Source: Ziziphus jujuba
Taxonomy: Eukaryota; Streptophyta; Magnoliopsida; Rosales; Rhamnaceae
NCBI RefSeq assembly: GCF_031755915.1
Contig: NC_083379.1
Location: 18,027,501-18,091,500, forward strand
Length of the DNA stretch: 64,000 nucleotides
Direction of reading: 5' to 3'
Each line of letters begins with the position of its first letter. Within the stretch, counting starts at the first letter, position 1. Under the pieces are notes generated by a model. The model saw only the letters and a list, made by a program, of their open reading frames with translations, did no database searches and was not told the origin of the DNA. The translations under genes and the position numbers were made by a program. Shown one piece after another: positions 50,279-62,085 of this stretch.

Positions 50279-50459
50279 TGTAACATCACACATCGGTTGG
50301 AAAGGGGAACGAAGCATGGCTTATAAGCGTGTGGATACCTTTCCCTTCAAAAGGCCTTTTCCTGTGACCCACCGTTGTACTGGGGTCGGGAAGAGCAAAA
50401 CCGTGCGGGCTGGACTCAAAGCGGACAATATCTTTATGCGGGTGGTCTGGGCTGTTACA
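50279..50459. mobile_element. 181-bp solo LTR/TRIM-like element with perfect target duplication
   Basis: Ends TGTAACATCACACATCGG and GGTCTGGGCTGTTACA, i.e. TG...CA with inverted TGTAACA/TGTTACA termini. It is flanked by AATAT on both sides (50274-50278 and 50460-50464), an exact 5-bp target duplication. The CACATCGGTTGG and GCTTATAAG motifs are those of a short LTR common in eudicot genomes. No internal domain. Confidence 0.85.
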
Positions 50460-50464
50460 AATAT

Positions 50465-50882
50465 ACCAAGGTTTCTAATCACAAGTTGATTAGGGGTCAA
50501 GGTGACAATTAGTATCTGAACTTAATTTCGATGTGGGCTAATTTAATATGGATTTAGGAGCATGTCTACCTCGGTTCGTACTAGGATCCTTCGAATACTC
50601 CAATCTTGAAATGTAGAGAAGCAAAGAGGGAACGAGATACAGGTTTCTTAAGTAAGTTAGTAAGATGATTAATAGAAGCAACATGGGCAACATAAAATGC
50701 ACACTTATAACTTGATAACAAAATGACAGTTAATTTATGCATTTCATCTAAAAGAAAAAGACAAAATTAGAGCACATAAGTTGCAACAAAATTATCACAT
50801 TTGATAGCAGGAGGACAAAAACATACAAGCCCAAGCTCAAAGAGAAGAGACCAAACCCAACATAGCTTAATAGCAATAGGAG
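50465..50882 (-). pseudogene. Older Copia RNase H fragment (left flank of the 50883 element)
   Basis: Minus strand from 50880: AIKLCWVWSLLFELGL and PPAIKCDNFVATYVL match the Copia RNase H region, then DEMHKLTVIL and HLTNLLKKPVS (the usual -TKPVS end) near 50640. Stops interrupt it. A reverse-transcriptase piece of the same kind flanks the other side of the 10.3-kb cluster (61228-61560), so the younger Copia sits between parts of an older one. Confidence 0.65.
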
Positions 50883-51689
50883 TGAAAGAGTTAATAGAAA
50901 ATATATGTGCGAAATGATAATTTGTATTGATGTAAAGAAAATATAAGGACAGGTCTTAACATAAGTTCAGTTTGTCGTAGAAGCTAAAATGTGAACTTTG
51001 TAGAACTTTTGTTATAATGTCTGCAACTTGATACTTTCTTGGAACATAATGAACAGGTAGCTTTTTAGTGACTAATCAATCATGAAAAAAGTGCACATTC
51101 ATCTCAATATGCTTTTTCATTGATGAAAAATAGGATTGGACGCTAAGCTACCAGCACCATATTATCACATCATAATACTGGAAGTTTAGATATATGCAAG
51201 CCCATCTCATCAAGTAGAGCTTGAATTCATATGATCTCAACCAATACGATTGGCCAAAGCTTGATACTCAAATCTTCTACTAGAGCAAGTCGAACAGATT
51301 GTTTCTTAGAGGACCATAACACCAAATTATTATCAAGATAGATGCAATAGCCACCTATGGATCTCCTATCTTCCACACTGGATGCCCTATCAGCATCAAT
51401 GTATGCAGATATGGTATTGAATGTGGATGCTTAATATGTAAACCAAGATTGGACATGCCTTTTAAATAACACAACATGTTTGCAAGCAGACCAATGAAGA
51501 TTGCTAGGCTTTTGCATGAACTAACTTAACTTGTTAATTACGAAGCTTAACTTAAGTCTAGTGAGAAGGATATACTATTGAGAACCAATGGTACTTCCAT
51601 ATAAATAAATGTTATCAAATGATGAGCTAGAAAAAACACTTAGCTTATTAGAGGCGCTAGCGGGTGTAAGACTTGTTTTACACACTAAC

Positions 51690-52177
51690 TGTCAGGATCT
51701 GTCTAAGATTCTTTACCAAAACCCTAGACAAACATTGATCCTAGGGAAACCCTATCGAACCATCCTACGGAAAATCCAACGGAATCTCTCATAAAGGTTG
51801 AACTTACCTTAAAACTCATTGCATAAAAAACACACTCCTATAAGCACCACCTCATTTCTCCCACCTTACTACAATTTGGTTCCACAATTTCCAACATTTC
51901 AAATAACAAATAGGGAATAAGTGGAATATTAATTAACAAATCCAGTGCAGTATATAGAGCATTTAGAATTATAACACTAATATTATTACAACAAGGGAAA
52001 GGAAAGAAATATTACAAGATAGGAACAATGAAAAGAAAGAACTCCTCGAAGTTTCAGCGAGGAAAGAAAATGTCGAGCTCACCCCAAACGATCAACATCT
52101 ACTAACCTTGGTTTAAGGGAATGAATTTAGAAATGTGAGATGCTAATAATCTCAGAGAGTGACCAAATCTATTAAGC

Positions 52178-52218
<41 letters not shown>

Positions 52219-54845
52219 GTTCCCCTTTTGAAACATTTTTGCAAAACCCCCTAATTTGTACATGCCAAAAATTAAGAAATCCATAAGTAAATAAATGTAC
52301 TATTGAGAAGTTAAAATTTACCTTGAGAATAATTTAATAACAATTAATTGATTTTATAATAAAATCTCACAAGATCAAATAAGGTCACAATAAATAAATA
52401 ATAGAATTCATATTACAAGGATTTAGCACAAATTAAATTAACTAAACAAGATTTAAATCAATAAAATAATCAAGAAATACTAATAAATAAAATGTAATAA
52501 TTTAAAATGCACATAAAATACAAATAATGAGAGACACCAATTTAAATAAACAATAAGATACTTTTAATTTCAAATAAAATTTGAAAACATTTAGTTTTGA
52601 AATCGGATTGGGAAAATAATTTGACGCACACACTATATACCAGTGATGTCCGACGGTATCCAGTATCCCAAAGCATCGCCTGATGGGGAGGTTAAAAAGA
52701 GAAACCTGTATCCAGGCAGCTCTGGCGTCCCAGCAGCGCCGATGCTACAACCTTCAATCCCGACCATGGAGGGGGGCGATTATGGCCAATATCAAACTTG
52801 CTTGCCCTCGGTTCGATGGCAACCATGGGAGAGTATAAAACTGCGTGCTTACAACAATCCGCTCATGCAGTAATCACATCCACAACTATAGAACACTGGT
52901 ACTATGTAGTAGTCTTAAAAACCAGATATATATCTTTTTCAAATACCAAAATTTCATCATTACCACTGGATTTAATATCTCTTTCCACATCCATAAATTC
53001 ATATTAAAATCCGTTATAATTTCATTGATGGAAATATACCAAAATCCCCGTGGCATAAAATCAATCCAAAATCTCAAATCCAACGGAATATATATATATA
53101 TATATATCCAAAATTTTCCAATACCATCAAATAATTTTCAAAATTCGCCTCAATGCATAATAAATTTATTTATTTATTTTTCTTCAAATCTGTGAAATCA
53201 ATCCGCTCAAAAATAATATTCAAGCCCCATGAAATTTATATATTCTTAAAACCATGCAACAAATTTATTATGCATCAAAATCCCAAAATTTTCTCAACAA
53301 TAATTTAGTACAAATTAAATTCGAATTTCCTCAAAATCAAAATTTAATCTATATGCACAATTATTTTATGAGCATAATAGTTTAAATCAATATTTCTTTC
53401 TCAAATCTTCAAAACCAATTTGAATCAAATATTTCATTTAAACTTCATAAGATCCACAATAATCAAAAAATTCCTATAAATACATTTTCAAACACATAAT
53501 AAATCCATCAATGAAATTAACAATAATTTAAAATAAATATTCCTTCAATTCCTCAAAATGCAATATATGAAAAATTGCATTAAAATCGCATAAATTCCAC
53601 AAGGCATAAATTCATATAAATATATGTTTTATTAAACATAAATATAATTTTCAAATATTCAATTAACACAAAATATTCATAATTTAACATCCGATAATAA
53701 ATTTGAAGATGGATCACTCACCTCGAGTACGCTTATCAACCAAGATTCACCATGGGATTATTTCCATAACTTACACGTGCTCCTTCCGGAAATCGGACTT
53801 GTGGTAGCCGGAATCTCGTCGGAAAGGTTTTGGATTTAATATCCTCAAATCTCACAAACTGTCACTAATTGAAGGAAACTAACCTTGAATTTGGATTTAC
53901 GGAGGTCAATTAGTGGGAAAGGGTAGGTGGGATCACCGGGAACTCGTTGGAATTAGAGCGAACCATCGTGCCCACCGGAGAAACTCACCGTTGGTGACTC
54001 GTTCAGTGGCCAATGGCCGTGAAATTTGGTGGGGGGGTAGATTGGAGGATGGGTGTCTCAATAGAACTAGTGGTGAAGCAAATGGAGATATGGTTTGGGA
54101 GAAATCAGGTGAAAAAGGAATCGGCACCGTCGACCAAAAAACAACCGATCTGGGTGTGTCGGCTGTTAGTTGGCTGTGGGTTTTGGGTGCTGGTTGGAAA
54201 TGGAAGGCTGGTGATGGTGGTCGTGGTCGGTGCATGTGTAAGAAAAATGGCCAGAGATGGGTCAAACGGTGGTGGCTGGTGGTGCCTCTCTCTCTCTTCT
54301 TTCTCTCTCTTCCCCTCCCCCACACTCGAGTTTTGGCCAATTAAAAAAAAAAAAAAAAACCATGGGTGCCACTATGCACTCACAGGATTGGCTGGGGAGT
54401 CAATACGTGGCACACACTGTGCACACACATGGATTGATGCGTGATAAACGACGTCTCGGAAAAACTTTGCAGATCCATATCTTTCTAACAGAAATATTGA
54501 AATTAAGTGTGCCGCTAGTCTATGAACTCATATCGATAAATACTTTACAATCATGTATGAGTCAAAGCTTAATTTTACAAGGCTAAAAAGTCAACTCGGC
54601 ACCCTTGGACAGTTCAGACCTCAACTTGGTTTGCTCATAACTTTCAAATTGTACCTCCGTTTTCGATGTGCTACTAGTCTACAAACTCAAGTTGATGCTT
54701 ACTTTGCAACGGTGTCTCGGTCAACCTAGAATTACATCCGAATCAAAAAGTTAAAGTTTGACCCCTCTCAGTCAACAACAGTCAAACCCGGTAAACTTTG
54801 GTCAACTTGAGAAAATTTCGGTGTACTTCAGGACGAGGTGTTACA
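51690..54845 (-). mobile_element. Long LTR-like element, copy 4 (3,156 bp), in Copia RT/RNase H
   Basis: On the plus strand it starts TGTCAGGATCTGTC and ends GACGAGGTGTTACA, flanked by CTAAC on both sides (51685-51689, 54846-54850), an exact 5-bp duplication. It carries the family landmarks, including CACTATATACCAGTGATG (52632), an (AAT)n tract (52175-52214) and the GC-rich part (53900-54300) with frames open on both strands and no family match. It separates the Copia reverse transcriptase from RNase H. Confidence 0.9.
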
Positions 54846-54849
54846 CTAA

Positions 54850-55960
54850 CATGTTCATTTTGTTAAGTAAGTCTCTTATATATTGTCTTTTAAAGGTGTA
54901 ACTCTTATGCATCCTAAAAGTCTTCAATGCCCAAAAAATATGAGACTACCAAGAACTTTCAATGAAAACTCCATATTGAGCTTCTTCATAGAATAATCAA
55001 TGACTATCGAATTAGAATCAATAATCACTATATCATTAATGCACGCTAAAGCACATACCATATTAGAATGAATATTAAGCATAAAAAGAAAGGAATTTAT
55101 AACTGACCTATGGAAGCCCCATGTATAGAGAGTACCAAGCCTTGGGGCTAGTTTAAGACCATATAATGATTTTCAAAGCCAAGCAACATGATTCGGTAAT
55201 GAAGGATTGGAGAAGCCTACCATTTAAGCCATAAAAACCATTTCCGAAAGACTACTATTCAAGAAGGGTATTAATATCAATTTAAGTGAATGGGTAAGTG
55301 CGTGAGAAAGCACCATATAGAACCATACAAACGGTGGATGGCTTAATCACTGGGTTGAATATCTGCTTAAAATCTATTCCTGGGTTTTGATAAAACCCTT
55401 TTGCAACTAATTATGCTTTTTAGTGATTTGTGAACCATTAGGATTTTTTTTTTTTTTCAGTTTGAACACCCACTTATTGCCTATGAGGTTCATTATAGCA
55501 GAGTAAGGAACCATGTCACACGTATGGTTTCCTAATAAAGCATCTAGTTCATCTTTCATGGCTGGCTTCCACTTTGGAAGTTGGAAAGCTTATGTGACAA
55601 AGATAGGTTCCATGCAGTCAAGGTCAGACTACTTCTAACATGCAAAAATTTTCTTCTTGAAGACACTTGCTTTAGAACTAGTGACCACTGGATGAATTGA
55701 TTGGAACTATTGAAGGGGAAGATCAGCATGCAAATCAATTGCTAATGGAGAGGGATTAGCAACAAGAAAGGATGGAGGTTGAGACGTTGAACCAACAACA
55801 TGAGTTGGAGAGTCCTGATGAATTATACAATGACACAAGGTACTTGGGGAGGGAGCCTAATTGTCGTATGGTGAAGAGTGAACAGTTGCTCTCTCATATG
55901 ATGGGATGTCTTATATTTAAGTAACTGGCTGAGACAATAACCTAGAGTTTGATTCACCTT
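54850..55960 (-). pseudogene. Copia reverse transcriptase fragment
   Basis: Minus-strand pieces in several frames: MKDELDALLGNHTCDMVPYS and LIGNKWVFKLK near 55560-55460 (RT N-terminal), AFQSSKMKA-type sequence, ALYGLKQAPRLGTLY-like sequence near 55150, ACINDIVIIDSN (a decayed YVDDIII motif) near 55040, and MEFSLKVLGSLIFFLGIE near 54950. Stops and shifts are common, so it is not functional. Confidence 0.7.
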
Positions 55961-56335
55961 TTTTCTGTGGAGTTTGTAGAGGAATGCTACCAGAAAAGCC
56001 TTAAGGACAAGATTGAACCTGGAAAAATAATAATAGAAGATAACAATAATGGATTCATAGGATTAAAATTAATATTAGTAGATGTAGAGGCCTCGTGATG
56101 TAATTTTCTATAGGGATAGCATAACTCATTGAAGACTACGTCTGGGCACAAATAAACTTTCCTAAAAACTAAACTTTTACATTTGTAGCCTTTATGAATT
56201 ACATTATAGCCTTAGAAAATGCATTTGTTGCAATGATAGGTGAATTTTCATGAGTTATATGAATTAATAAACAAAAAACACTCATACCTATAACATTTCA
56301 AGAAATTAAAATCAAATTTTTTTCTTAAATAATTT

Positions 56336-56480
56336 ATGGAAAGAAGATTGATTTTCAAGACCTTAATAGGAAGCCTACTTATTAAAAAAGTAGTAGTTGA
56401 ACAAGCATCCTTTTTCAAGACCTTCGTAGGCAACCTATTTATTAAAAAAGTAGTAGTTGAACAAGCATCCCACCAATATG
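56336..56480. repeat. Tandem duplication, 69-bp unit
   Basis: TTTTCAAGACCTTMRTAGGM followed by ARCCTAYTTATTAAAAAAGT and AGTAGTTGAACAAGCATCC is repeated at about 56352 and 56413, within the integrase region of the Copia element. Confidence 0.8.
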
Positions 56481-56812
56481 ATGTAGGTAAATTACTATGT
56501 ACAAGTAAGACAAAGTTGTTTTAGTAATGTGCCTATGTTTTTGTTCAATCTTTCCATTTTGGTTATAGGGACATGGACAGGGATACTAAAAAGAAATGCC
56601 AAATTTTTTTAAAGTAGGTGTTAGAGAACGATATTCACATCCTCAATCAAACTGAAAGGTTTTAATTTTCTTTTTAAATAAATTTTCAACTAGCAATTTG
56701 AAATGGAGAAAAAATTCTTTAACTTCAAATTTTAATTTTAATGGATAAATCCATGAGAATCTTGAATAATCATCTTCAAATAGGATATGGTATCTATACC
56801 ACTATGTTGAAA

Positions 56813-57428
56813 TTACAATAACAGGACCCCATACATTAATTCGAATGGTTCTTTGCTTTTTGTTTGAGAAGTAAGGGCAAACAGTCGATGGATTTTCCTT
56901 AAAGAATGAATTAAGTAAAAGTCATGTTTATTGTTTATCAATATCTTATTACAACAACTATAAACAACTTTCATATATGGAAAGGACAGGTGTCCCAGGT
57001 ACAAGTGCCAAAGATTATTATTGAACATACTAGAATGAAACAACTAAAGGAATGAAACTTAGAATCTAAAGATGTTTCTGGTATTGATAAATCTAGATTG
57101 TTGAAACTAGATAGATTGATATTGTAGAGTTCATCCTTAAAGGTTCTATCCAGTAAAAGCTTCCTTGTAGTTTGATCCATCATAAACATAAAGTGAGAGT
57201 TAAATTCAACAATAATATTATTGTCAGCAGTCAATTTAGCAATACTCATTCTTCTTAATATGAGGAACATGACGCATGTACTTTAATTTTATTTTGCTAG
57301 AAATGAAATGAATAACAAAGGAGCCAGTATTACTTATGGTCCAACATTGTCCATTACCTACTACAAGTTTCTCAATGCCACTATATTTAGATTGTTGTTT
57401 AATGTTTGATGGATCGATAGTGATGTGG
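56813..57428 (-). pseudogene. Copia protease tail, GAG-pre-integrase and integrase start
   Basis: Minus strand: HHITIDPSNIKQQSKYSGIE and VVGNGQCWTISNTGS (protease to linker), NNNLWHLYLGHLSFPYMKVV (GAG-pre-integrase with the LWHxxLGH motif), then FALTSQTKSKEPFELMYG (integrase zinc-finger end). The Cys pair expected before SKSKEPF is not seen. It continues the DSGATN half at 59875 that lies beyond LTR copy 5. Confidence 0.8.
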
Positions 57429-59874
57429 TGTAACACCCTGACCTGAGAAAATGCCCCAAGTTTGAATTTTTTATCAAGTTTGACCAATGTTGATTAAGGT
57501 TGACCAAGTGGGTTCTACGATTGATTTTTTACTGTGAGAGGAATTTTATGTTGACCAAGGTATCATGGCAAAGTACTCGTTGACATGAGTTTATAAACTA
57601 GTAGTACGCCAAAATCGGAGTTAAGAATAGAAAGTTATGGTTAAAACAATATACGATCTGAACTGATCGGTAAGCCTGGAGTTTACTATTTAATCTATAT
57701 GGATTTTGATGTTGACTCATGTATTATGTGATAATTCTCATTGATATGAGTCCTTAAACTAGTGGCAAGCTTAACTTGGACTTATGGTTGAAAAGATATG
57801 AGTCTGTAAAGTTAGAAGCAATATTACTGAGTAGTTATTATAAGCATGTGGAGGAATTTTGAAAAATTCCCTAAAGAGTTCCATTTGTCACCGATCCATT
57901 GGTACCATGTGGACTTTCCCTTCTTCTTCTTCTTTCTTTTCCCATTCTATCTCCACAAGCCTGAAAACATTTTCTCTCTCTTCCCCCTCTCTCTTTCTCT
58001 TTCTCTCCTCGGGTTAGCTGGAATTGATAAACCTTGGACTAGCTGCCGGCATTGCCTAGTCATCAGCCAGCTCGGTTGGTAAATTTGGCTGCCGATCGAT
58101 CGTCGACGCACCCAGATCGGGCATTGGAAGCTAGTGGCAGCTGTTTCTCTTCCTCTGGTGAATTTTTTGTGCTCTGACATGCTCCAGCTGCACTGCCCCC
58201 ACTATTTGGTAGCCCATAACACTAGCTTTTCCAAGGTGTTCTTCAATAGCCGAGGAAACTGTCGACGCATCGGAGAATAGGCCATGGAAGCAAGCAGCGA
58301 ACACACCATCCGACCATCAAATTTCAGCCATCTCGAGCTACGTTCTCAGTCTTTCATCCCAATTCAAGCCTCCTAAAGTTGATGGTGGATTCATTTGCTC
58401 CAATTCGAGCTCATTTGTGACATATGAAGGGGGCAAGTTGGTAGGATTTTTTATGAGAATTTCAGCCAACGATGGTGGTGTTGAGCCCAACAAACGTTAG
58501 TAGCGTGTTTCTAATCTCTTTAACTTTCCGTTGATACTTTGTTTGTGAATTATGGGTGTGTAGTTGAAAAGTTGCCATTTTTGAGTTGATGTTGTATTTA
58601 ATGTGGCAATTGTATTAAACTGTGTATGTATGTACATGTTCATGTATAGATATGTACATGAATGTTTGCAAATATATATTCTTCCATATATATATATACA
58701 TGTATAGGTTTATGTCGGTACTCTTTTGGCCTTCATGTAGAGGCATATATATATTTGATCATATGAATATATATATATATATATATATGCTTATTAAAAG
58801 AATTGTATATATATATAAATACCTATGCATGTTTATGAACATATGTGATTATGTATGTGTATATGTATATCTAAGTGTATATGAATACACATTATTAATA
58901 TATTTATTTATATATATATATATATATAAATATGCATATGCTTGCTAAGAGATTGTGTTTATATGTATATGATTATATACATATGTGTGTGAATATGTAT
59001 GAATGTACGCAGATGAATATATATTCCTGTGTAGATATATATGCGTATATATATGCAGCTGATATCATGGGATCATGCATTAGCTGATATATGGTATATC
59101 GGGCGTATATTCGTTGTAAAATGTGTGAATCACATAGAATATTTATAAATTTTAAAGTTTTATTTTATTATAATTTATTTTATTTTAGCTATTTATGATT
59201 ATGATTCTCTATTAATATCATTATTTGTTGTTGAAATTATTATCATTCTTGTAGTTATTATTATAATAATAATCATTATTATTATTACTTGTATCATTTT
59301 ATTATTATAATCATTTGTTATTATCTTTATTATTATTATTATTATTTATCATTGTTGCTGTTGTTAATTATTACTGTAGTTATTATTATTATTATTATTA
59401 TTACAACTGATGTTATTATTATTATATTGTTGCTATCTTATTTATGAACACTATTATGGTTATTGTTATTACCAATATTAATATTATTATTATTTATTAT
59501 TATTATTATTATTACTATTACTATTATTATGGATGTTTTTATAACCCTCCTATCTACATTTATTTTGGTGTATTTATAAAATGGTACAAAAATATAGAAT
59601 TGTACTAAGTGGGTGGTGTGGGCAAATATAAGTCCTAAAGATATTTGTTTTCACTAATTTATTTTCAGCGTCTATATTTTTATACTTTATTATTGAAGTG
59701 CTACACTTTGTGAAAAATCTTGTAGTAAGGTGGGAAGAATAAGGTGGTATGATAGTGGAGTGTTTACTATGTAGGAAATTTTTGAGGCATGCTCAACCCT
59801 TAAAAGAAATACTGTCGAATTTTCTATAGGACGGTTCGTAGAGTTTCCCCTGAGATCATGGATGGGTCCTAACA
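57429..59874 (+). mobile_element. Long LTR-like element, copy 5 (2,446 bp), in Copia protease
   Basis: Starts TGTAACACCCTGACC and ends GGATGGGTCCTAACA, flanked by TGTGG on both sides (57424-57428, 59875-59879), an exact 5-bp duplication. Shorter than the other copies. It has a TAYA-rich tract (58620-59060) and a TTA/TTG triplet field (59190-59530) matching, in reversed orientation, those of copy 2. It cuts the Copia protease right after DSGATN. Confidence 0.88.
59190..59530. repeat. Triplet-rich (ATT/GTT) microsatellite field in LTR copy 5
   Basis: About 340 bp made almost only of ATT, GTT and related triplets. Same position within the element as 25818-26395 in copy 2. Confidence 0.85.
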
Positions 59875-60060
59875 TGTGGTTTGTTGCTCCACTGTCAAAA
59901 GGCCACTCAGGATTAGAGATGATATCTAGTGAAGCATAATATGCAGATACGTTGGTGGTTAGAGTTGGTGAAACAAAATTCTTGTCAAAACGATGCCAAC
60001 AGTCTACCACAGTATGTCCCCTACATGTGCATAATTGAAGTATTGACAAAAGGACCATAC
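59875..60060 (-). pseudogene. Copia protease active-site half
   Basis: The minus-strand frame contains PEWPFDSGATNH, the DSG active site of the aspartic protease, cut at 59875 by LTR copy 5. Upstream is CWHRFDKNF, the usual segment after the gag zinc knuckle. Confidence 0.75.
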
Positions 60061-60194
60061 CGCCCCATGGCCTTTACATTGCCATGTCTTTGAGCCTACA
60101 CTATGCCTCCACGGTTTGAATTAGGTGCAAATCCAGGGAGTCTCTATCTCTTCTAATTTCAACTGGCAACATTGAGTAGTAGGTTGCACTGGTA

Positions 60195-60467
60195 TCATGA
60201 TGTTATTGAGTCAAATTCTTGGATTAGTAGTAATGCAAGAACTTCAATTTCAAGGTGCAGCCCATGAGATTTAATGTTGGCCATTACCGTGTCACATTCA
60301 ATTGGCAATCCATGTAGTAAATATAAGACAAAATCTTCTATACTTATAGTGTAACCAACCATGGATGGTTGGTCAAATATCTCCTTCACTTTGGCATAAT
60401 ACTCAATACCATTGAGCCCTTCCTTTTTGGTGGATTGAAGTTGAAGCTTCAGTTGCATCAATTTCAC
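60195..60467 (-). pseudogene. Copia gag fragment (UBN2 type)
   Basis: Open 90-codon piece: MKLMQLKLQLQSTKKEGLNG, EYYAKVKEIFDQ, DFVLYLLHGLPIECDTVMAN and LEIEVLALLLIQE, the standard gag-polypeptide motif of Copia elements. Neighbouring stops show decay. Confidence 0.85.
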
Positions 60468-60788
60468 ACAAGATTGAGTGCCAAAGAGCCTGTTTAGAGA
60501 ATTCCATAGGTCAAAACAAGTTTCAAATTTTGTAAATTTAGTTTGTACCTCAGTTGAAATTGAAGAATTAATCCATCCTCGTAATGCCTAATTAAGCAGA
60601 TCCATAGCAAAATTTATGGATTTAGAACCTGCTTTGAGTTGTTGGTGCCATCTTTATCTTTCACGGCAATGAACTTTAGTAGTGGTAGAATTGTACCAAA
60701 AACAAACCGTTCAAGGTTGTTGTAGATAATAGCTGGGAGTTATGGGCTTTCCAAATCAGATAGATATTTTATTCCAATTTGAAAGGAA

Positions 60789-60980
60789 AGGTGTAGTTCG
60801 GTAAGGTAACTTGGCTTACTTGAAGAATAGATAAAGAGGCTGAGGTAATGAGAAACATGATGTTGGTCAGCTGCTCTGATAACATGGTGTAGTTCGGTAA
60901 GGTAACTTGGCTTACTTGAAGAATAGATAAAGAGGTTGAGGTAATGAGAGACATGATGTTGGTCAGCTGCTCTGATAACA
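60789..60980 (-). repeat. 96-bp tandem duplication including the primer-binding site
   Basis: Two copies (60789-60884 and 60885-60980) with few differences, giving a doubled 32-codon frame (MLSEQLTNIM...LPNYT). Each copy carries the minus-strand TGTTATCAGAGC primer-binding sequence (60873-60884, 60969-60980). Confidence 0.9.
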
Positions 60981-61227
60981 TGAAAGAATTAATAGAAAAT
61001 ATATGTTTCAAAAGATATTTTATATTGACGTAAAGAATTGTATTTATACAATATACAAAGAGATAAGATAAGCATAGTAAAACTAATCAATAAGCCAATA
61101 AACATCACTAGGCCAATGTACATTCATAATGCTAAGACTTTATCTAACAGAAGAACTCTTATCAATATGGATCCTAGTTATCCAACGTTATCATAACTAA
61201 TTAGAGTACTAACGTGTATTCCTAACA
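60981..61227 (-). repeat. 5' LTR of the 50883-61227 Copia element
   Basis: 247 bp, TGTTAGGAATACACG to TTCTTTCA on the minus strand, with a TATA-like region (TTGTATAAATAC, about 61030). Its last about 60 bases match 50883-50940, the shortened 3' LTR. Confidence 0.85.
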
Positions 61228-61560
61228 AGATGCCACAAATCTAGACTCAAAAGTCAAAAAAATGTCCATGAAATAAAGCATTTTTAATATTCAATTGACA
61301 AAGTGGCTAGCCTTTGAATACAACCAATCATAGGATAATTTGCACAATGGTATGCTTAACAACCAAACTGAAAGTATCATAATAGTCTAGCCCAAGATGC
61401 TAGTAAAAATCCTTTGCAAGTTATGTACGTCAATTTTTTTTTTGTTTTTTGTTTTTTTTTTTTTTTAAAGACAAGCTTAATACTTGTCAATTGAATCATC
61501 ATATTTATGCTTAGTTCAAGAAACCAATTTATACCCGATGATATCCTATTGAGGAAATGT
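61228..61560 (-). pseudogene. Older Copia reverse transcriptase N-terminal fragment
   Basis: Minus-strand pieces resemble RT: a YKLVS.TKHKYDDSIDKY block near 61530-61480, LQRIFTSILG near 61400 (AKGF region) and QLNIKNALFHGHFFD near 61290. A T-rich run (61430-61465) splits it. It is the right-hand part of the older Copia whose RNase H lies at 50465-50882. Confidence 0.6.
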
Positions 61561-61654
61561 TGGTACTAAATCCCATGTGTCATTATAAATGAGTGCATTA
61601 TGGTATCAGAGTTGCACTAGAAATGGGTTATGATTTAATATGGTATTAGAGCTA

Positions 61655-62085
61655 CACATCATTCAATTCCCATTACTGCTAATTTTTAAAAATTAATTCT
61701 CTTCTCACATATTGGACTTCCTTATCGATTTTCTCTATTTAGGAGGTGCCAATACTTTAATCATTTATGGGTCTTTCCCCCATGTTCTAGACTATTGCTC
61801 CAATCGTTCATGGGTTCATCTTTCATCCCATGTTCTAACCCATAAATAAACAAGGATGCTATAGTATTAATAATGCTAGAGATATATGGTTTTTAAAAAT
61901 TAATTCCCTTTTCACATATTGAACTTTCTTATCGATTTTCTCTATTTAGGAAGTGCCAATCCTTCAATCATTTATGGGCTTTTCCCCATGTTCTAGCCCA
62001 ATCCTCTCATCATTTATGGGTTCATCTTTCATTTCGCATTCTAACCCACAAATAAACAAGAGTGTTATAGTATCAATATTGCTCG
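61655..62085. repeat. Tandem duplication, about 207-bp unit
   Basis: Two copies beginning TTTTTAAAAATTAATTC and containing CTTATCGATTTTCTCTATTT, CATTTATGGG and TTCTAACCCA.AAATAAACAA. TGGTATCAGAG and TGGTATTAGAG, primer-binding-site-like phrases, occur just before the first copy (61609-61655), so it is likely retroelement leader sequence. Confidence 0.8.

Larger units (their letters stand above)
50883..61227 (-). mobile_element. Ty1/Copia element, split by two LTR-like insertions
   Basis: The 5' LTR is 60981-61227 (minus strand TGTTAGGAATACACG ... TTAATTCTTTCA), followed by a primer site TGTTATCAGAGCA. The 3' LTR is reduced to 79 bp (50883-50961). Removing the insertions at 51690-54845 and 57429-59874 leaves about 4.7 kb, the usual Copia length. 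Order on the minus strand: gag (60195-60467), protease DSGATNH (about 59895), GAG-pre-integrase/integrase (56813-57428), reverse transcriptase (54850-55600), RNase H ending VHYVPRKYQVADIITKVL (about 51055-51000). The outer 5-mers AGGAG and AGATG do not make a clean target duplication. Many stops; dead. Confidence 0.85.

Noticed and set aside
53913..54444. Two 143-residue plus frames and minus counterparts
   Set aside because: Same GC-rich block in LTR copy 4; frames differ from those of other copies and match nothing known.
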